In this document: in pieces, positions 15,605 to 24,900 of the stretch
Numbering within the stretch: the first letter of the stretch is position 1
Layout of the letters: each line of letters begins with the position of its first letter
Source: Nevskia sp.
Lineage (GTDB): Bacteria; Pseudomonadota; Gammaproteobacteria; Nevskiales; Nevskiaceae
Assembly (NCBI RefSeq): GCF_021732705.1
Contig: NZ_JAKFUM010000005.1
Span: forward strand, 29,584-93,583
DNA: 64,000 bases
Direction: 5' to 3'
The notes under the pieces: model-generated
What the model saw: the letters and a program-made list of their open reading frames with translations, nothing else
The model's database searches: none
What the model was told of the DNA's origin: nothing
Translations under genes and position numbers: made by a program

Positions 15605-18313
15605 TCAGCCCGCCATCTGCCGCAACATGTATGGCAGCACGCCGCCATGACGGTAGTAGGCCCACTCGACCGGCGTGTTGATGCGGACCTTCGCAGTGAA
15701 GGTCGTTGCACTGCCGTCACGCTTGGTGGCGGTGACGCTCACGGTGGTCGCCCCATCGACCAGCCCGTCGAAGTCGAACACTTCGCTGCCGTCGAGCCCG
15801 AGCGTGGCGACACTCTGGCCGTAGACGAAGTTCAGCGGCAGCACGCCCATGCCGACCAGATTGGCGCGGTGGATGCGCTCGAAGCTTTCGCTGATCACGG
15901 CCTTGACGCCCAGCAGCAGCGTGCCCTTCGCGGCCCAGTCGCGCGACGAGCCGGTGCCGTATTCCTTGCCGGCCAGCACCACCAGCGGCGTCCCGGCGAC
16001 GGCGTAGCGCATCGCCACGTCGTAGATCGGCTCGACCGGACCTGCCGCGCCGCCGTCGAAGTGCCGGGAAACGCCGCCTTCCACGCCGGGCGTCATTGCG
16101 TTCTTGATGCGCGTGTTGGCGAAGGTGCCGCGCATCATGATTTCGTGATTGCCGCGGCGGCTGCCGAAGCTGTTGAAATCGGCGCGCTGCACGCCGTGCG
16201 CTTCGAGGTAACGACCGGCTGGCCCGTCCTTCTTGATGTCGCCGGCGGGCGAGATGTGGTCGGTCGTGATCGAATCGCCGAGCACGGCCAGGGCACGCGC
16301 GCCGCGGATCACGGGAATGCCGGGCGGCGTCATCGTCATGCCGGTGAAGTACGGCGGATTCTGGATGTAGGTCGATTCCGTGCTCCACGGATAGGTATCC
16401 GACTTCGCGACCTGAATGCCCTGCCAGCGGGCATCGCCTTTCAGCACGTCGCCATAGCTCGCCTTGAACAGGTCGGCGGTGACCGCCTGCGCGACCACGG
16501 CCTGGATGTCGGCATTGCTCGGCCAGATGTCCTTGAGCCACACCGACTCGCCGTCGGCGCCGTGACCGATCGGCTCGGCAGCGAGGTCGAGATCGGTGGT
16601 GCCCGCGATCGCGTACGCGACGACCAGTGGCGGACTCGCGAGGTAGTTCATCCGCACGTCCTGATGGACGCGGCCTTCGAAATTGCGATTGCCGGACAGC
16701 ACCGCGCTGACGCTGAGGGTGTGGTCCTGGATCGCACGGCCGATCGGCTCGTTCAGCGGGCCGGAATTGCCGATGCAGGTGGTGCAGCCATAGGCCGCGA
16801 CATGGAAGCCGAGGTATTCGAGATCCTCGATCAGCCCGGCCTTCTTCAGGTATTCGGTCACGGCCTTGGAGCCCGGCGCCAGCGAGGTCTTGACCCATGG
16901 CTGGGTTTTCAGGCCCAGCGCCCGGGCCTTGCGCGCCAGCAGCCCGGCGCCGATCAGCACGCTCGGGTTCGAGGTATTCGTGCAACTGGTGATCGCCGCG
17001 ATCACCACGGCGCCATCCTTCAGTTCGTAGGTCTGGTCGCGATCGGTGACGGTAGCCGGTCCCTTCGAGGGCCGCGCCTTCTGCTCGGCCTCGAAGGCCT
17101 TGCGGAAATTCGCCTTCATGCTCGAGAGCAGCACCCGGTCCTGCGGGCGCTTCGGCCCGGCGAGGCTCGGCTGGATCGCCGACAGGTCGAGATGCAGCAC
17201 GTCGCTGTACTCGGCTTCCGGTGAGTCCGGCGTCCACCACAGGCCTTGCGCCCGGGCATAGGCCTCGACCACGGCGATCTGCTGCTCGCTGCGCCCGGTC
17301 AGGCGCAGGTAGTTCAGGGTTTCGACGTCGATCGGGAAGATGCCGCAGGTCGCGCCGTACTCCGGCGCCATGTTGGCGATGGTATTGCGATCGCTCGCGG
17401 TCAGGTTCGCAAGGCCCGGGCCGAAGAACTCGACGAATTTCTCGACCACGCCGCGCTTGCGCAGCGTCTCGGTGACGGTCAGCACGAGGTCGGTCGCCGT
17501 GGCGCCTTCGGCCAGCTTGCCGGTGACGCGGACGCCGATCACTTCCGGCATCAGCATCGACGACGGCTGGCCGAGCATCGCGGCTTCTGCCTCGATGCCG
17601 CCGACGCCCCAGCCGAGCACGCCGATGCCGTTGACCATCGTCGTGTGACTGTCGGTGCCGAAGCAGGAATCCGGGTAGAGCATCGGTACCGCCGCCGTGC
17701 CGTCCGCGTCGGGCAGGCCGTCCGCATTCTCGAACACGACGCGCGCCAGATACTCGATGTTGACCTGATGGACGATGCCGGTATCCGGCGGCACGGCAGT
17801 GAAGTTCTTCAGCGCCTGCTGACCCCATCGCAGGAAGGTGTAGCGCTCCTCATTGCGCTGGAATTCGACCTTGGCGTTGAGGTCCAGCGCGTCTTTCGAG
17901 CCATAGTGGTCGATCATCACCGAGTGGTCGATGACCAGCTCCACCGGGCACAGCGGGTTGACCTTCGTGGCATCGCCGCCGAGCGTGGTGATGGCATCGC
18001 GCATCGCGGCCAGGTCCACCACGCAGGGCACGCCAGTGAAGTCCTGCAGGATGACGCGGGCCGGCGTGAAATTGATGTCCTTTGCCGGCAGTTGCCTGAG
18101 ATCGGCTGTCGCCAGCGTCTTGATGTCGTCGGCGGTCGTGTTCAGACCGTCTTCATGGCGCAGCAGGTTCTCAAGCAGCACCTTGTACGAGTACGGCAGG
18201 CGATCCAGCCGCCAGCCCGCGCCGAGCGCTGCCGAAAGCTTCGCAAGCTGGTGATAACGGTAGTGGCGAGCGCCGACGACGAGGTCGGTCAGGCTGCTGA
18301 AACTGTTGGTCAT
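15605..18313 (-). CDS. acnA: Aconitate hydratase A
   Basis: This 902-residue [4Fe-4S] enzyme isomerises citrate and isocitrate in the TCA cycle. The cluster ligands are visible in the SCTNTSNPSVLIGAGLLA and YGCTTCIGNSGPL motifs. The C-terminal swivel domain has GDSITTDHISPAG, FNSFGSRRGNHEIMMRGTF and the KEYGTGSSRDWAAKG active-site loop. The ATG at 18313 is preceded by AGGAGAG at good spacing. It resembles the AcnA/iron-regulatory-protein type by size and motif order. The next gene upstream, on the same strand, is a secreted lipase about 190 bases away. Confidence 0.97.
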   Translation of the reverse strand: MTNSFSSLTDLVVGARHYRYHQLAKLSAALGAGWRLDRLPYSYKVLLENLLRHEDGLNTTADDIKTLATADLRQLPAKDINFTPARVILQDFTGVPCVVDLAAMRDAITTLGGDATKVNPLCPVELVIDHSVMIDHYGSKDALDLNAKVEFQRNEERYTFLRWGQQALKNFTAVPPDTGIVHQVNIEYLARVVFENADGLPDADGTAAVPMLYPDSCFGTDSHTTMVNGIGVLGWGVGGIEAEAAMLGQPSSMLMPEVIGVRVTGKLAEGATATDLVLTVTETLRKRGVVEKFVEFFGPGLANLTASDRNTIANMAPEYGATCGIFPIDVETLNYLRLTGRSEQQIAVVEAYARAQGLWWTPDSPEAEYSDVLHLDLSAIQPSLAGPKRPQDRVLLSSMKANFRKAFEAEQKARPSKGPATVTDRDQTYELKDGAVVIAAITSCTNTSNPSVLIGAGLLARKARALGLKTQPWVKTSLAPGSKAVTEYLKKAGLIEDLEYLGFHVAAYGCTTCIGNSGPLNEPIGRAIQDHTLSVSAVLSGNRNFEGRVHQDVRMNYLASPPLVVAYAIAGTTDLDLAAEPIGHGADGESVWLKDIWPSNADIQAVVAQAVTADLFKASYGDVLKGDARWQGIQVAKSDTYPWSTESTYIQNPPYFTGMTMTPPGIPVIRGARALAVLGDSITTDHISPAGDIKKDGPAGRYLEAHGVQRADFNSFGSRRGNHEIMMRGTFANTRIKNAMTPGVEGGVSRHFDGGAAGPVEPIYDVAMRYAVAGTPLVVLAGKEYGTGSSRDWAAKGTLLLGVKAVISESFERIHRANLVGMGVLPLNFVYGQSVATLGLDGSEVFDFDGLVDGATTVSVTATKRDGSATTFTAKVRINTPVEWAYYRHGGVLPYMLRQMAG

Positions 18314-18387
18314 GGGGCTCTCCTGGCGCAAAAGACGCACCGAGTATGCACCTGCACTGTTTCACGGCACTGCCGGTCGAGACGGCA

Positions 18388-18411
18388 GGCGGCGCGATCA
18401 GGGGCGCCGCC
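18388..18411 (-). other. GC-rich hairpin between the lipase gene and acnA
   Basis: GGCGGCGC (18388-18395) and GCGCCGCC (18404-18411) form a perfect eight-base-pair stem with an eight-base loop, extendable through flanking CAG/CTG. It lies downstream of the lipase gene on the minus strand. There is no T-run, so termination here would not be of the classical intrinsic type. Confidence 0.4.
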
Positions 18412-18504
18412 GCCTGACGTCGCTACCGCTACCGGTCGCGCCGGCCATCGACGAGGCCCGCAGAGGCGGACGCGGCGACTGTCGACGCAGCTGGCCCGCT
18501 CGCG

Positions 18505-19590
18505 TCACGGTGCGGACGAGGCGCGGGCGTACGGCATCAGCGGCGGCTCTTCGGATGCCAGATGCAGTTGTGGCAGGCCGGTCTGCAGATCCTGCGCGAC
18601 AATGGCCAGCAGATTGCGCACGACCGGCGCCTGCAGCGATGCACGGAGATCGACCGGCAGCAGCCGGCACAGGGCCGCGGAGCTGCCCGCCCGCGCGACA
18701 TCGGCCGGTCCTGGGTTGCCGATCGCGTCCAGCGCCAGCGCGAAGGCGAGCGTGTCGGTCGTCCCGATGCTCAGGTGTTCCGCCAGATGGCCGCGACAGA
18801 CGTCCTGCAGCAGGATATTGCTGCGATCCGGATTGCTGGCAGAAGGTTCGAGCGCAGCGGTGGCGATCGGCGCGACCGGCTGCACCAATTGATCGAACCG
18901 GGTGTAGATCGATGTGTAGGCGATGCTGCCCGGCGTCTCGTCGCCCTGATTGAGCGTGGTGACGAAATCCGAATCGGGCAGGAACTGGTAGATCGACTCG
19001 GGCAGCAGGCCCAGCGGCAGGCGCCGCAAGATCGGCAGGTTGACCAGCCCGCCGGCCAGCGCGAACGGGATCGCCACCGTGGTGCCGTGATTCGGGCCCG
19101 CCAGCATCACGAAGTCATCCACCGCTTCGCGCGCGGAAGGCCAGAATTTCAGCGCCCAGCGCGGCATCGTCGCGCCCTGGCTGTGTCCGATCATGGCGAC
19201 CTTGCGACCGGTCTGCGCATGCATCCGGCGCAGCGCGCTGACGATGTATTCGGCAGAGATCTGCTGATCGACGAGGCCACGGTCCGGATAGGTCACGATG
19301 CAGACGTCGTAACCCAGCGCCACCAGCTGCGGCGTGTAGAAGAACGTGTACTCGTCGGCGCCGGTGGCCCCGGTGCCGTGCACCAGCAGCACGGCGGGCT
19401 TGTCGGGATGGCTGAACGGCGTGCAGTGCAGGGCGCTGTCGAGCGTCGCCTGCGGCACCGTCAGCGGCGGGTCCTGGGCGAGCACGGCTGCTTGGGCGCG
19501 CGGAGCGGCTGTTGCGGCGGTGCCGATGGCGGTCGTCGCGAGCAGCAGGCTGCCCAGCAGACGGATGACAAGACGTCGATCGGTATTCAT
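18505..19590 (-). CDS. Secreted alpha/beta-hydrolase lipase
   Basis: The 361-residue product has a Sec signal peptide (MNTDRRLVIRLL followed by an Ala-rich core ending near residues 28-35). The lipase core has the oxyanion segment LLVHGTGATG at residues 68-77 and the nucleophile elbow GHSQGA with Ser137, followed by LAGPNHGTT. The layout resembles bacterial triacylglycerol lipases related to Candida antarctica lipase B-like folds. Paired cysteines in the C-terminal half suggest disulfides in the periplasm or outside. The ATG at 19590 is preceded by AAGGAGCG, a strong ribosome binding site. The substrate is not known. Confidence 0.82.
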   Translation of the reverse strand: MNTDRRLVIRLLGSLLLATTAIGTAATAAPRAQAAVLAQDPPLTVPQATLDSALHCTPFSHPDKPAVLLVHGTGATGADEYTFFYTPQLVALGYDVCIVTYPDRGLVDQQISAEYIVSALRRMHAQTGRKVAMIGHSQGATMPRWALKFWPSAREAVDDFVMLAGPNHGTTVAIPFALAGGLVNLPILRRLPLGLLPESIYQFLPDSDFVTTLNQGDETPGSIAYTSIYTRFDQLVQPVAPIATAALEPSASNPDRSNILLQDVCRGHLAEHLSIGTTDTLAFALALDAIGNPGPADVARAGSSAALCRLLPVDLRASLQAPVVRNLLAIVAQDLQTGLPQLHLASEEPPLMPYARASSAP

Positions 19591-19721
19591 CAGCGCTCCT
19601 TCCTTTGAGTCGTTTGGTGATGGCAACGGTACCGCTATCCGGAATCTGCACATCCGGACTCTAGCGCGGGCACGGTGCGCTTTCGATGTCGTGGGGCGAC
19701 AGGGAATTGCTCCCGTGCGCC

Positions 19722-19753
19722 ATCGAGTTTCCAGATCGAGTTTCCAGATCGAG
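19722..19753. repeat. 13-bp tandem repeat
   Basis: ATCGAGTTTCCAG occurs twice in tandem (19722-19734 and 19735-19747), followed by a partial third unit, ATCGAG. It lies in the gap of about 360 bases between the lipase and histidine kinase genes. That gap has no supported gene; it holds this repeat and the one at 19871. Confidence 0.8.
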
Positions 19754-19870
19754 CGCGGATCGCGAACATCGACCCGCGGCTGCTCCGATGGCTCCATGAC
19801 GGCGTGCAGTCGCGTCCGCTTTTCTACCGATGACGCGCGGGCACGGGTTAGCCTTCACGGTCGGCGCGCT

Positions 19871-19912
19871 GCCGTTCGCGCGTTGCCGTTCGCGCGTTGC
19901 CGTTCGCGCGTT
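19871..19912. repeat. 14-bp tandem repeat, three units
   Basis: GCCGTTCGCGCGTT is repeated three times exactly (19871-19884, 19885-19898, 19899-19912), with degenerate partial units on both sides. It ends about 40 bases before the histidine kinase start, so copy-number change could alter its promoter or leader. Confidence 0.9.
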
Positions 19913-19952
19913 GCCGCCCGCGCATCCTCCGGACCTCTGACAGGAACTTCCC

Positions 19953-21269
19953 GTGCCCCGCCGCATTTCCCTGCAAGGCAAGCTCGCCGCCGCACTCGCG
20001 CTCGCGGCCGGCGTCGGCGTGCTGCTCGGTGCGGCGCTGACGACCTGGCTCGGCGAATGGCGGCTGGCCGTGCTGCTGTCGCTGGTCGCGGCGCTGCCGT
20101 TCGTGCTGTGGGCGGCACAGCGGATGATCGAACCGGTGGCGCAACTGCTGCGCGGCCTGACCGGGCTCGTCGACAGCTATCGCGACGGCGATTTCAGCAT
20201 TTCGCTGGCCACCGATCGCACCGACGAGCTCGGCGATCTGACATCGGCGCACAACCGGCTGGGCAGCACGCTGCGCGAGCAGCGGCAGGGACTGGTGCAG
20301 CGGGAACTGCTGCTCGATACCGTGGTTCAGAACACGCCGGTGGCGCTGGTGCTGGTCGATGCCGGCAACCGCGTGGCGTATGCGAACCTGGCAGCGCGCC
20401 ATCTGTTCCATGAAGGCCGGGCCATGAACGGCCATGATTTCCTGAGCGTGCTCAGCCAGTGTCCGGCGGCACTGCGCGATGCCGTGGCGAACGGCGAGGA
20501 TGCGCTGTTCGGCGTCGAGATCGACGGCGCCGAGGAGATGTATCACGCATCCCAGCGAGGCTTCCGGCTGGCCAATCAACCGCATCGCCTGATGCTGTTC
20601 CGGCGGATGACGCGGGAACTTTCGCGGCAGGAAGTGGCGACCTGGAAGAAGGTGATCCGGGTCATCAGCCACGAGTTGAACAACTCGCTGGCGCCGATCT
20701 CGTCGATGGCGCATTCCGGTGCCGAGCTGACGCGGCGTGGCGACCTCGCTCGGGTGGCGACGGTATTCACCGCGATCAGCGAGCGCGTGCAGCACCTGCA
20801 TGGTTTCATCAGTGGTTACGCGAGCTTTGCCAAGCTGCCGGCGCCGCGCCTGCAGCAGGTGGAATGGCAGACCTTTCTCGACGGCCTCCACGAGCAGTGT
20901 CCGTTCCGCTTCGAAGGCGCGGTACCGAACGAACCCGGCTGGTTCGACGTGGCCCAGCTCGAGCAGGTGCTGATCAATGTGCTTCGCAACGCGCACGAGT
21001 CCGGCAGCGCCGCGGACGACGTGCAGCTGTCGGTGCTGAAAGTGGCGGCGGAGTGGCGCATCGAGGTGCGCGATGCCGGCCCCGGCATGAGCGAGCAGGT
21101 GCTGGCCAATGCGCTGCTGCCGTTCTATTCGACCAAGCGCAGCGGTACCGGGCTGGGTCTGGCGCTGGCACGCGAGATCATCGAGGCGCATGGCGGCAGG
21201 ATCACGCTGGGCAATCTCGAACGTGGCGGGCTGCGCGTGAGCCTGACGCTGCCGGCCGCCGCACGCTGA
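19953..21269 (+). CDS. NtrY-like sensor histidine kinase (orphan)
   Basis: This 438-residue membrane sensor has two membrane helices at about 10-29 and 38-54 with almost no periplasmic loop, a HAMP-like stretch at 55-110, and a PAS domain at about 118-215. The phosphorylated His240 is in the H-box VISHELNNSLAPISSMA. The HATPase_c domain has an N-box (LINVLRNAHESG), DAGPGMS and GTGLGLALAREI. The NN after HEL is typical of NtrY/PrsK-type kinases. It starts at GTG 19953. No response regulator is adjacent, so its partner must be elsewhere; with almost no periplasmic part it probably senses a cytoplasmic or membrane signal. Confidence 0.9.
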   Translation: MPRRISLQGKLAAALALAAGVGVLLGAALTTWLGEWRLAVLLSLVAALPFVLWAAQRMIEPVAQLLRGLTGLVDSYRDGDFSISLATDRTDELGDLTSAHNRLGSTLREQRQGLVQRELLLDTVVQNTPVALVLVDAGNRVAYANLAARHLFHEGRAMNGHDFLSVLSQCPAALRDAVANGEDALFGVEIDGAEEMYHASQRGFRLANQPHRLMLFRRMTRELSRQEVATWKKVIRVISHELNNSLAPISSMAHSGAELTRRGDLARVATVFTAISERVQHLHGFISGYASFAKLPAPRLQQVEWQTFLDGLHEQCPFRFEGAVPNEPGWFDVAQLEQVLINVLRNAHESGSAADDVQLSVLKVAAEWRIEVRDAGPGMSEQVLANALLPFYSTKRSGTGLGLALAREIIEAHGGRITLGNLERGGLRVSLTLPAAAR

Positions 21270-21903
21270 GCAAGACATCAGGCGGCTGCTTCGGGCAAAG
21301 GATCGACATCAATCGGCCGCCAGCTCCGGCTGCAGTGCAGCACGGATCGCACTGTTTTCGTGCGCGCTGGAAATGGAGTCCAAGCTTTTCACATATTCAC
21401 GACATCGTTGTTGGCTTTGCATCGTCGGCGTCGTGAAAAGTCAATCAGGAACTGGAAAAAGCCTGATTTGCCTGATTCGAATCCTGAAATTCTTGTGCTA
21501 GTGTCCTGTCATTCGTTTGCAATCAGGATGTCACTTGCGAGTGACTCCGGGCAGCGATCGGGAAGAGGTTCAGGGAGCCCACCATATTCACCTCGTGCGC
21601 ACAGCCGGCGGCAAGCGCTTGTTTTTCGTCATCTTTGACGAATTTCACAGCGCGCCCGACCGTCTGCGCCAGTGATTCGTGTGCCGCGTCGACTCCACTG
21701 CTGCCTCCGCGCAACTCTCGACGGTCATTGGCCTTGTCCAGTGACCGTTGCCGCGTCTCGATCGCATTTCACCAAAACTTTACCAATGCCCGGGTGATTG
21801 TGCGGCACTTGAGGTTGTTTCTGCGTCACAACCAATCGTCGTCATTCATCGGTCGCTGATTCAAGCGCCGCTTCGACCGTTTCAGGGGATCGGGAGAATC
21901 AAC
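21270..21903. other. Intergenic region upstream of the large peptidase gene
   Basis: These 634 bases are noticeably AT-richer than the flanking genes. They contain an AATCAGG / CCTGATT inverted pair at about 21443-21472 and one possible short frame (21541-21675). No secure promoter can be called. A strong GGGAGAA ribosome binding site for the peptidase gene lies at its right end. Confidence 0.5.
21541..21675 (+). CDS. Possible small protein or gene remnant (44 residues)
   Basis: From a GTG at 21541 a frame reads through HHIHLVRTAGGKRLFFVIFD and EFHSAPDRLRQ before a TGA. The amphipathic, beta-strand-like composition (RLFFVIFDEFH) is unlike the Arg/Ala/Pro-rich noise frames elsewhere in the window. 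AGGA lies 12 bases upstream; a TTG at 21535 is an alternative start at better spacing. No family was recognised. It may be a real small protein, the tail of a decayed gene, or chance. Confidence 0.25.
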   Translation: MTPGSDREEVQGAHHIHLVRTAGGKRLFFVIFDEFHSAPDRLRQ

Positions 21904-24900
21904 ATGGCTCAACATTCAAGCAAGACATGGCAGCGGGTTCGGCATTCGTGCCGATCCGTGGCCGACACTCTGAAGCGGCGACTGAAGCCGGCGGCACCGC
22001 TGGCGCTCGGCTTGTTCGCATCGCTGTCGCTGGTCGGCAATGCCGGACTGCCGACATTCAACCCGGCACCGACGCCGTCTGCCGTGAGCACCGGCGACGT
22101 CCAGATGCAGCCGAGTGCAGCCGCGCAGATTGCGTTGCTGCAGTCGATCAAGGCAGCGAAGACGCCGATCCAGCAGAAGATCGATTCGCGCCTGTTCATG
22201 GGCATGATGAAGCAGAAGGGCGACGCCCGAATGGCGGCGCTTCCGGATTTCCGGTTCGTCAAGCCGGAGCGTGACGGGCGCGTGCCGGTCGACATCGTCA
22301 TCGGCAAGAACACCGACGTGCTGGCGGTCTGGGACAAGCTGAACGCCATCGATGCGACGATCATCACCGACAAGGGGGTGGTGTTCTCGTCGCGCACGGT
22401 CCGCGCCCGCGTCCGCATGGACGATGTCGATGCGCTGGCCGCGATGGGTGAAGTCCGGAAGATCCGCATGGCGATCCCGGCTGTGACCAACGCGGCCACG
22501 CCGCCGCGGCAGCTCGGACCGGTTGCCGCGCAGTCGTCGAACCCCGCGTCGACCCCGGTGGCCAACGCGCTGACCCGGTCACAGGGTGCCCGCACCCACG
22601 GCGCCGATACCGCGCGTTCGATCTACGGTACCAACGGTGCCGGCCAGACGATCTGCGTGCTGTCCGACGGTGCGACCTCGTATCAGGCTTCGCAGGCCTC
22701 GGGCGATCTGCCTCCGGGCAACCAGGTGTTCATCCTGCCCGGCCAGATCGGGACCGGCGATGAAGGCACGGCGATGATGGAAATCATCTACGACGTGGCG
22801 CCGGCGGCCCGCATCGGTTTCGCGACGGCGTTCACCAGCGAAGCCTCGTTCGCACAGAACATCCTGGATCTGGCAGCGGCAGGCTGCACGATCATCGTCG
22901 ACGACATCATCTATCTCGACGAATCGCCGTTCCAGGACGGCCCGGTCGCGCAGTCCGTGAACACGGTCACTGCCAACGGCGTGCTGTACTTCTCGTCGGC
23001 CGGCAACGAAGGCAACCTCAGCGACGGCACCTCCGGCACCTGGGAAGGCAACTTCCTGGCGAGCACCGCGACGCCGCCGACCGTGCTGGCCGGCTCCGGC
23101 CCGTTGCACAACTTCGGCAATGGCGGCCAGTCGATCCTCGTGGCTGCCGGCAGTGCCAACACGCCGGTGATCCTGATCTGGGCCGAGCACTCGACCCTGA
23201 CCGAAGGCTTCGCATCGACCGACTACGACGTCTACGACCTGAACGGCGCGCTGACCACCGTGTTCGACATGAGCGCGGATGCGCAGGATGGCGTTGGCGG
23301 CGACGACTTCCCGATCGAGTTCATCGGCGGCGGCGCGTTCACCGGCGAACGTCTGGTGGTCGCGCGCTTTGCCGCCGGCAACACGACCAGCGCCCCGGCA
23401 TTCAACATGATCCTGTTCCGCGGCCGCCTGGAAGCGGCGCTCGCGACCAGTGGCGCCACGCGCGGCCACAGTGCCGCCGCCAATGCCTTCAGCACGGCGG
23501 CAACGCCGGCCGCCACGGCGTTCAGCACGCCGCCGGGCGCGGGTCCGTTCCCGAACCTGTTCAGCAGCGCGAACCTGAGCGAGACCTTCTCGTCGGATGG
23601 TCCGCGTCGCATCATCCTGAGCCCGACCGGTGAAGAACTGACGCCAGGCAACCGCACGTTCAGCGGCGGTGTGCTGCGCCAGAAGCCGGACCTGACGGCG
23701 GCGGACGGCGTGTCGACGTCGGCACCGGGCTTCGCCACCTTCTTCGGCACTTCGGCGGCCGCGCCGCACGCTGCGGCGATCGCCGGTCTCGTGCGTAGCG
23801 CGCTGCCGACGTTGACGCAGTCGCAGGTGCGCAACCTGCTGACCTCCACGGCGATCGACATCGAGGTGGCCGGAGTTGATCGCACCACCGGTGCCGGCAT
23901 CGTGATGCCGGTTCCGGCGCTCCAGGCAGGCGGTGCGGTTGGCCAGCCGAGCCTGTCGGCCGGCACGGCGACGTATTCGCAAATCTATGGCGACAGCGAT
24001 GGCGTGGTCGAAACCAACGAGATCTTCGCGGTCACGCTGCCGCTGACCAATGTCGGCGCCGCGCCGGCCACCGGTCTGTCGGTCAGTCTGGGCAACGTGC
24101 CGTCGAACGTCACGGTGCTGACCGGCCCGGCTTCGTATCCGGATCTGGCGCCGGGCCAGACCGCGCCGAACGCGACGCCGATCGTGTTCCGGGTGGAACC
24201 GGCCTTCGTCTGCGGCACGCCGATCGCCTTCAGCGCCGTTGCGAGCTACGGCGCGCCAACGAGCCCGCAGTCGTTCCCGCTGTCGGTCGGCACCGGTTCG
24301 CCGGGGCCGTCGCAGACGTTCAGCTACACCACGCCGGTGGTCGCGATTCCGGATTCGCCGGGTGCCGCGATCAATGTTCCGTTGAACGTGTCTGGCCTCA
24401 CCAGCCCGATCTCGGACCTGAACTTCCGCTTCGACGGCGCCACCTGCAACGCCACCATCAACTCGACCACGGTGGGTCTGAATCACACCTGGGTCGGCGA
24501 TCTGACCATCGGGCTGGTGTCCCCGAGCGGCACCGTGGTCAGCCTGATGAATCGTCCGGGTGGCACGGGCAACAGCGGCAACAACTTCTGCCAGACCTTG
24601 CTCGACGATGAAAGCACCGGCATCAGCATCCAGAACATCGCGATTGCCAATGCGCCTTGGGTCGGTTCGTTCCGACCGGCTGCGCCGCTGAGCGGCTTCG
24701 ACGGTCAGAGCGGCAACGGCACGTGGCAACTGCGCGTGCAGGATCTGGCGGGCGGCGATCTCGGCAGCGTCCGAGCATTCTCGCTGCAGATCACCGGGTC
24801 GGCGGTCTGCAACGTGCCGCCGCAGCCGGCGGGCGGCCCGACCGTGGTCAGCGTGGCGCGGGCCGGCAACAGCCCGACCAATGCCTCGACCGTGGCCTAC

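Noticed and set aside
19871..19912. The 14-bp repeats as a CRISPR or iteron array.
   Set aside because: The units are directly abutting with no spacers, and no replication gene is nearby.
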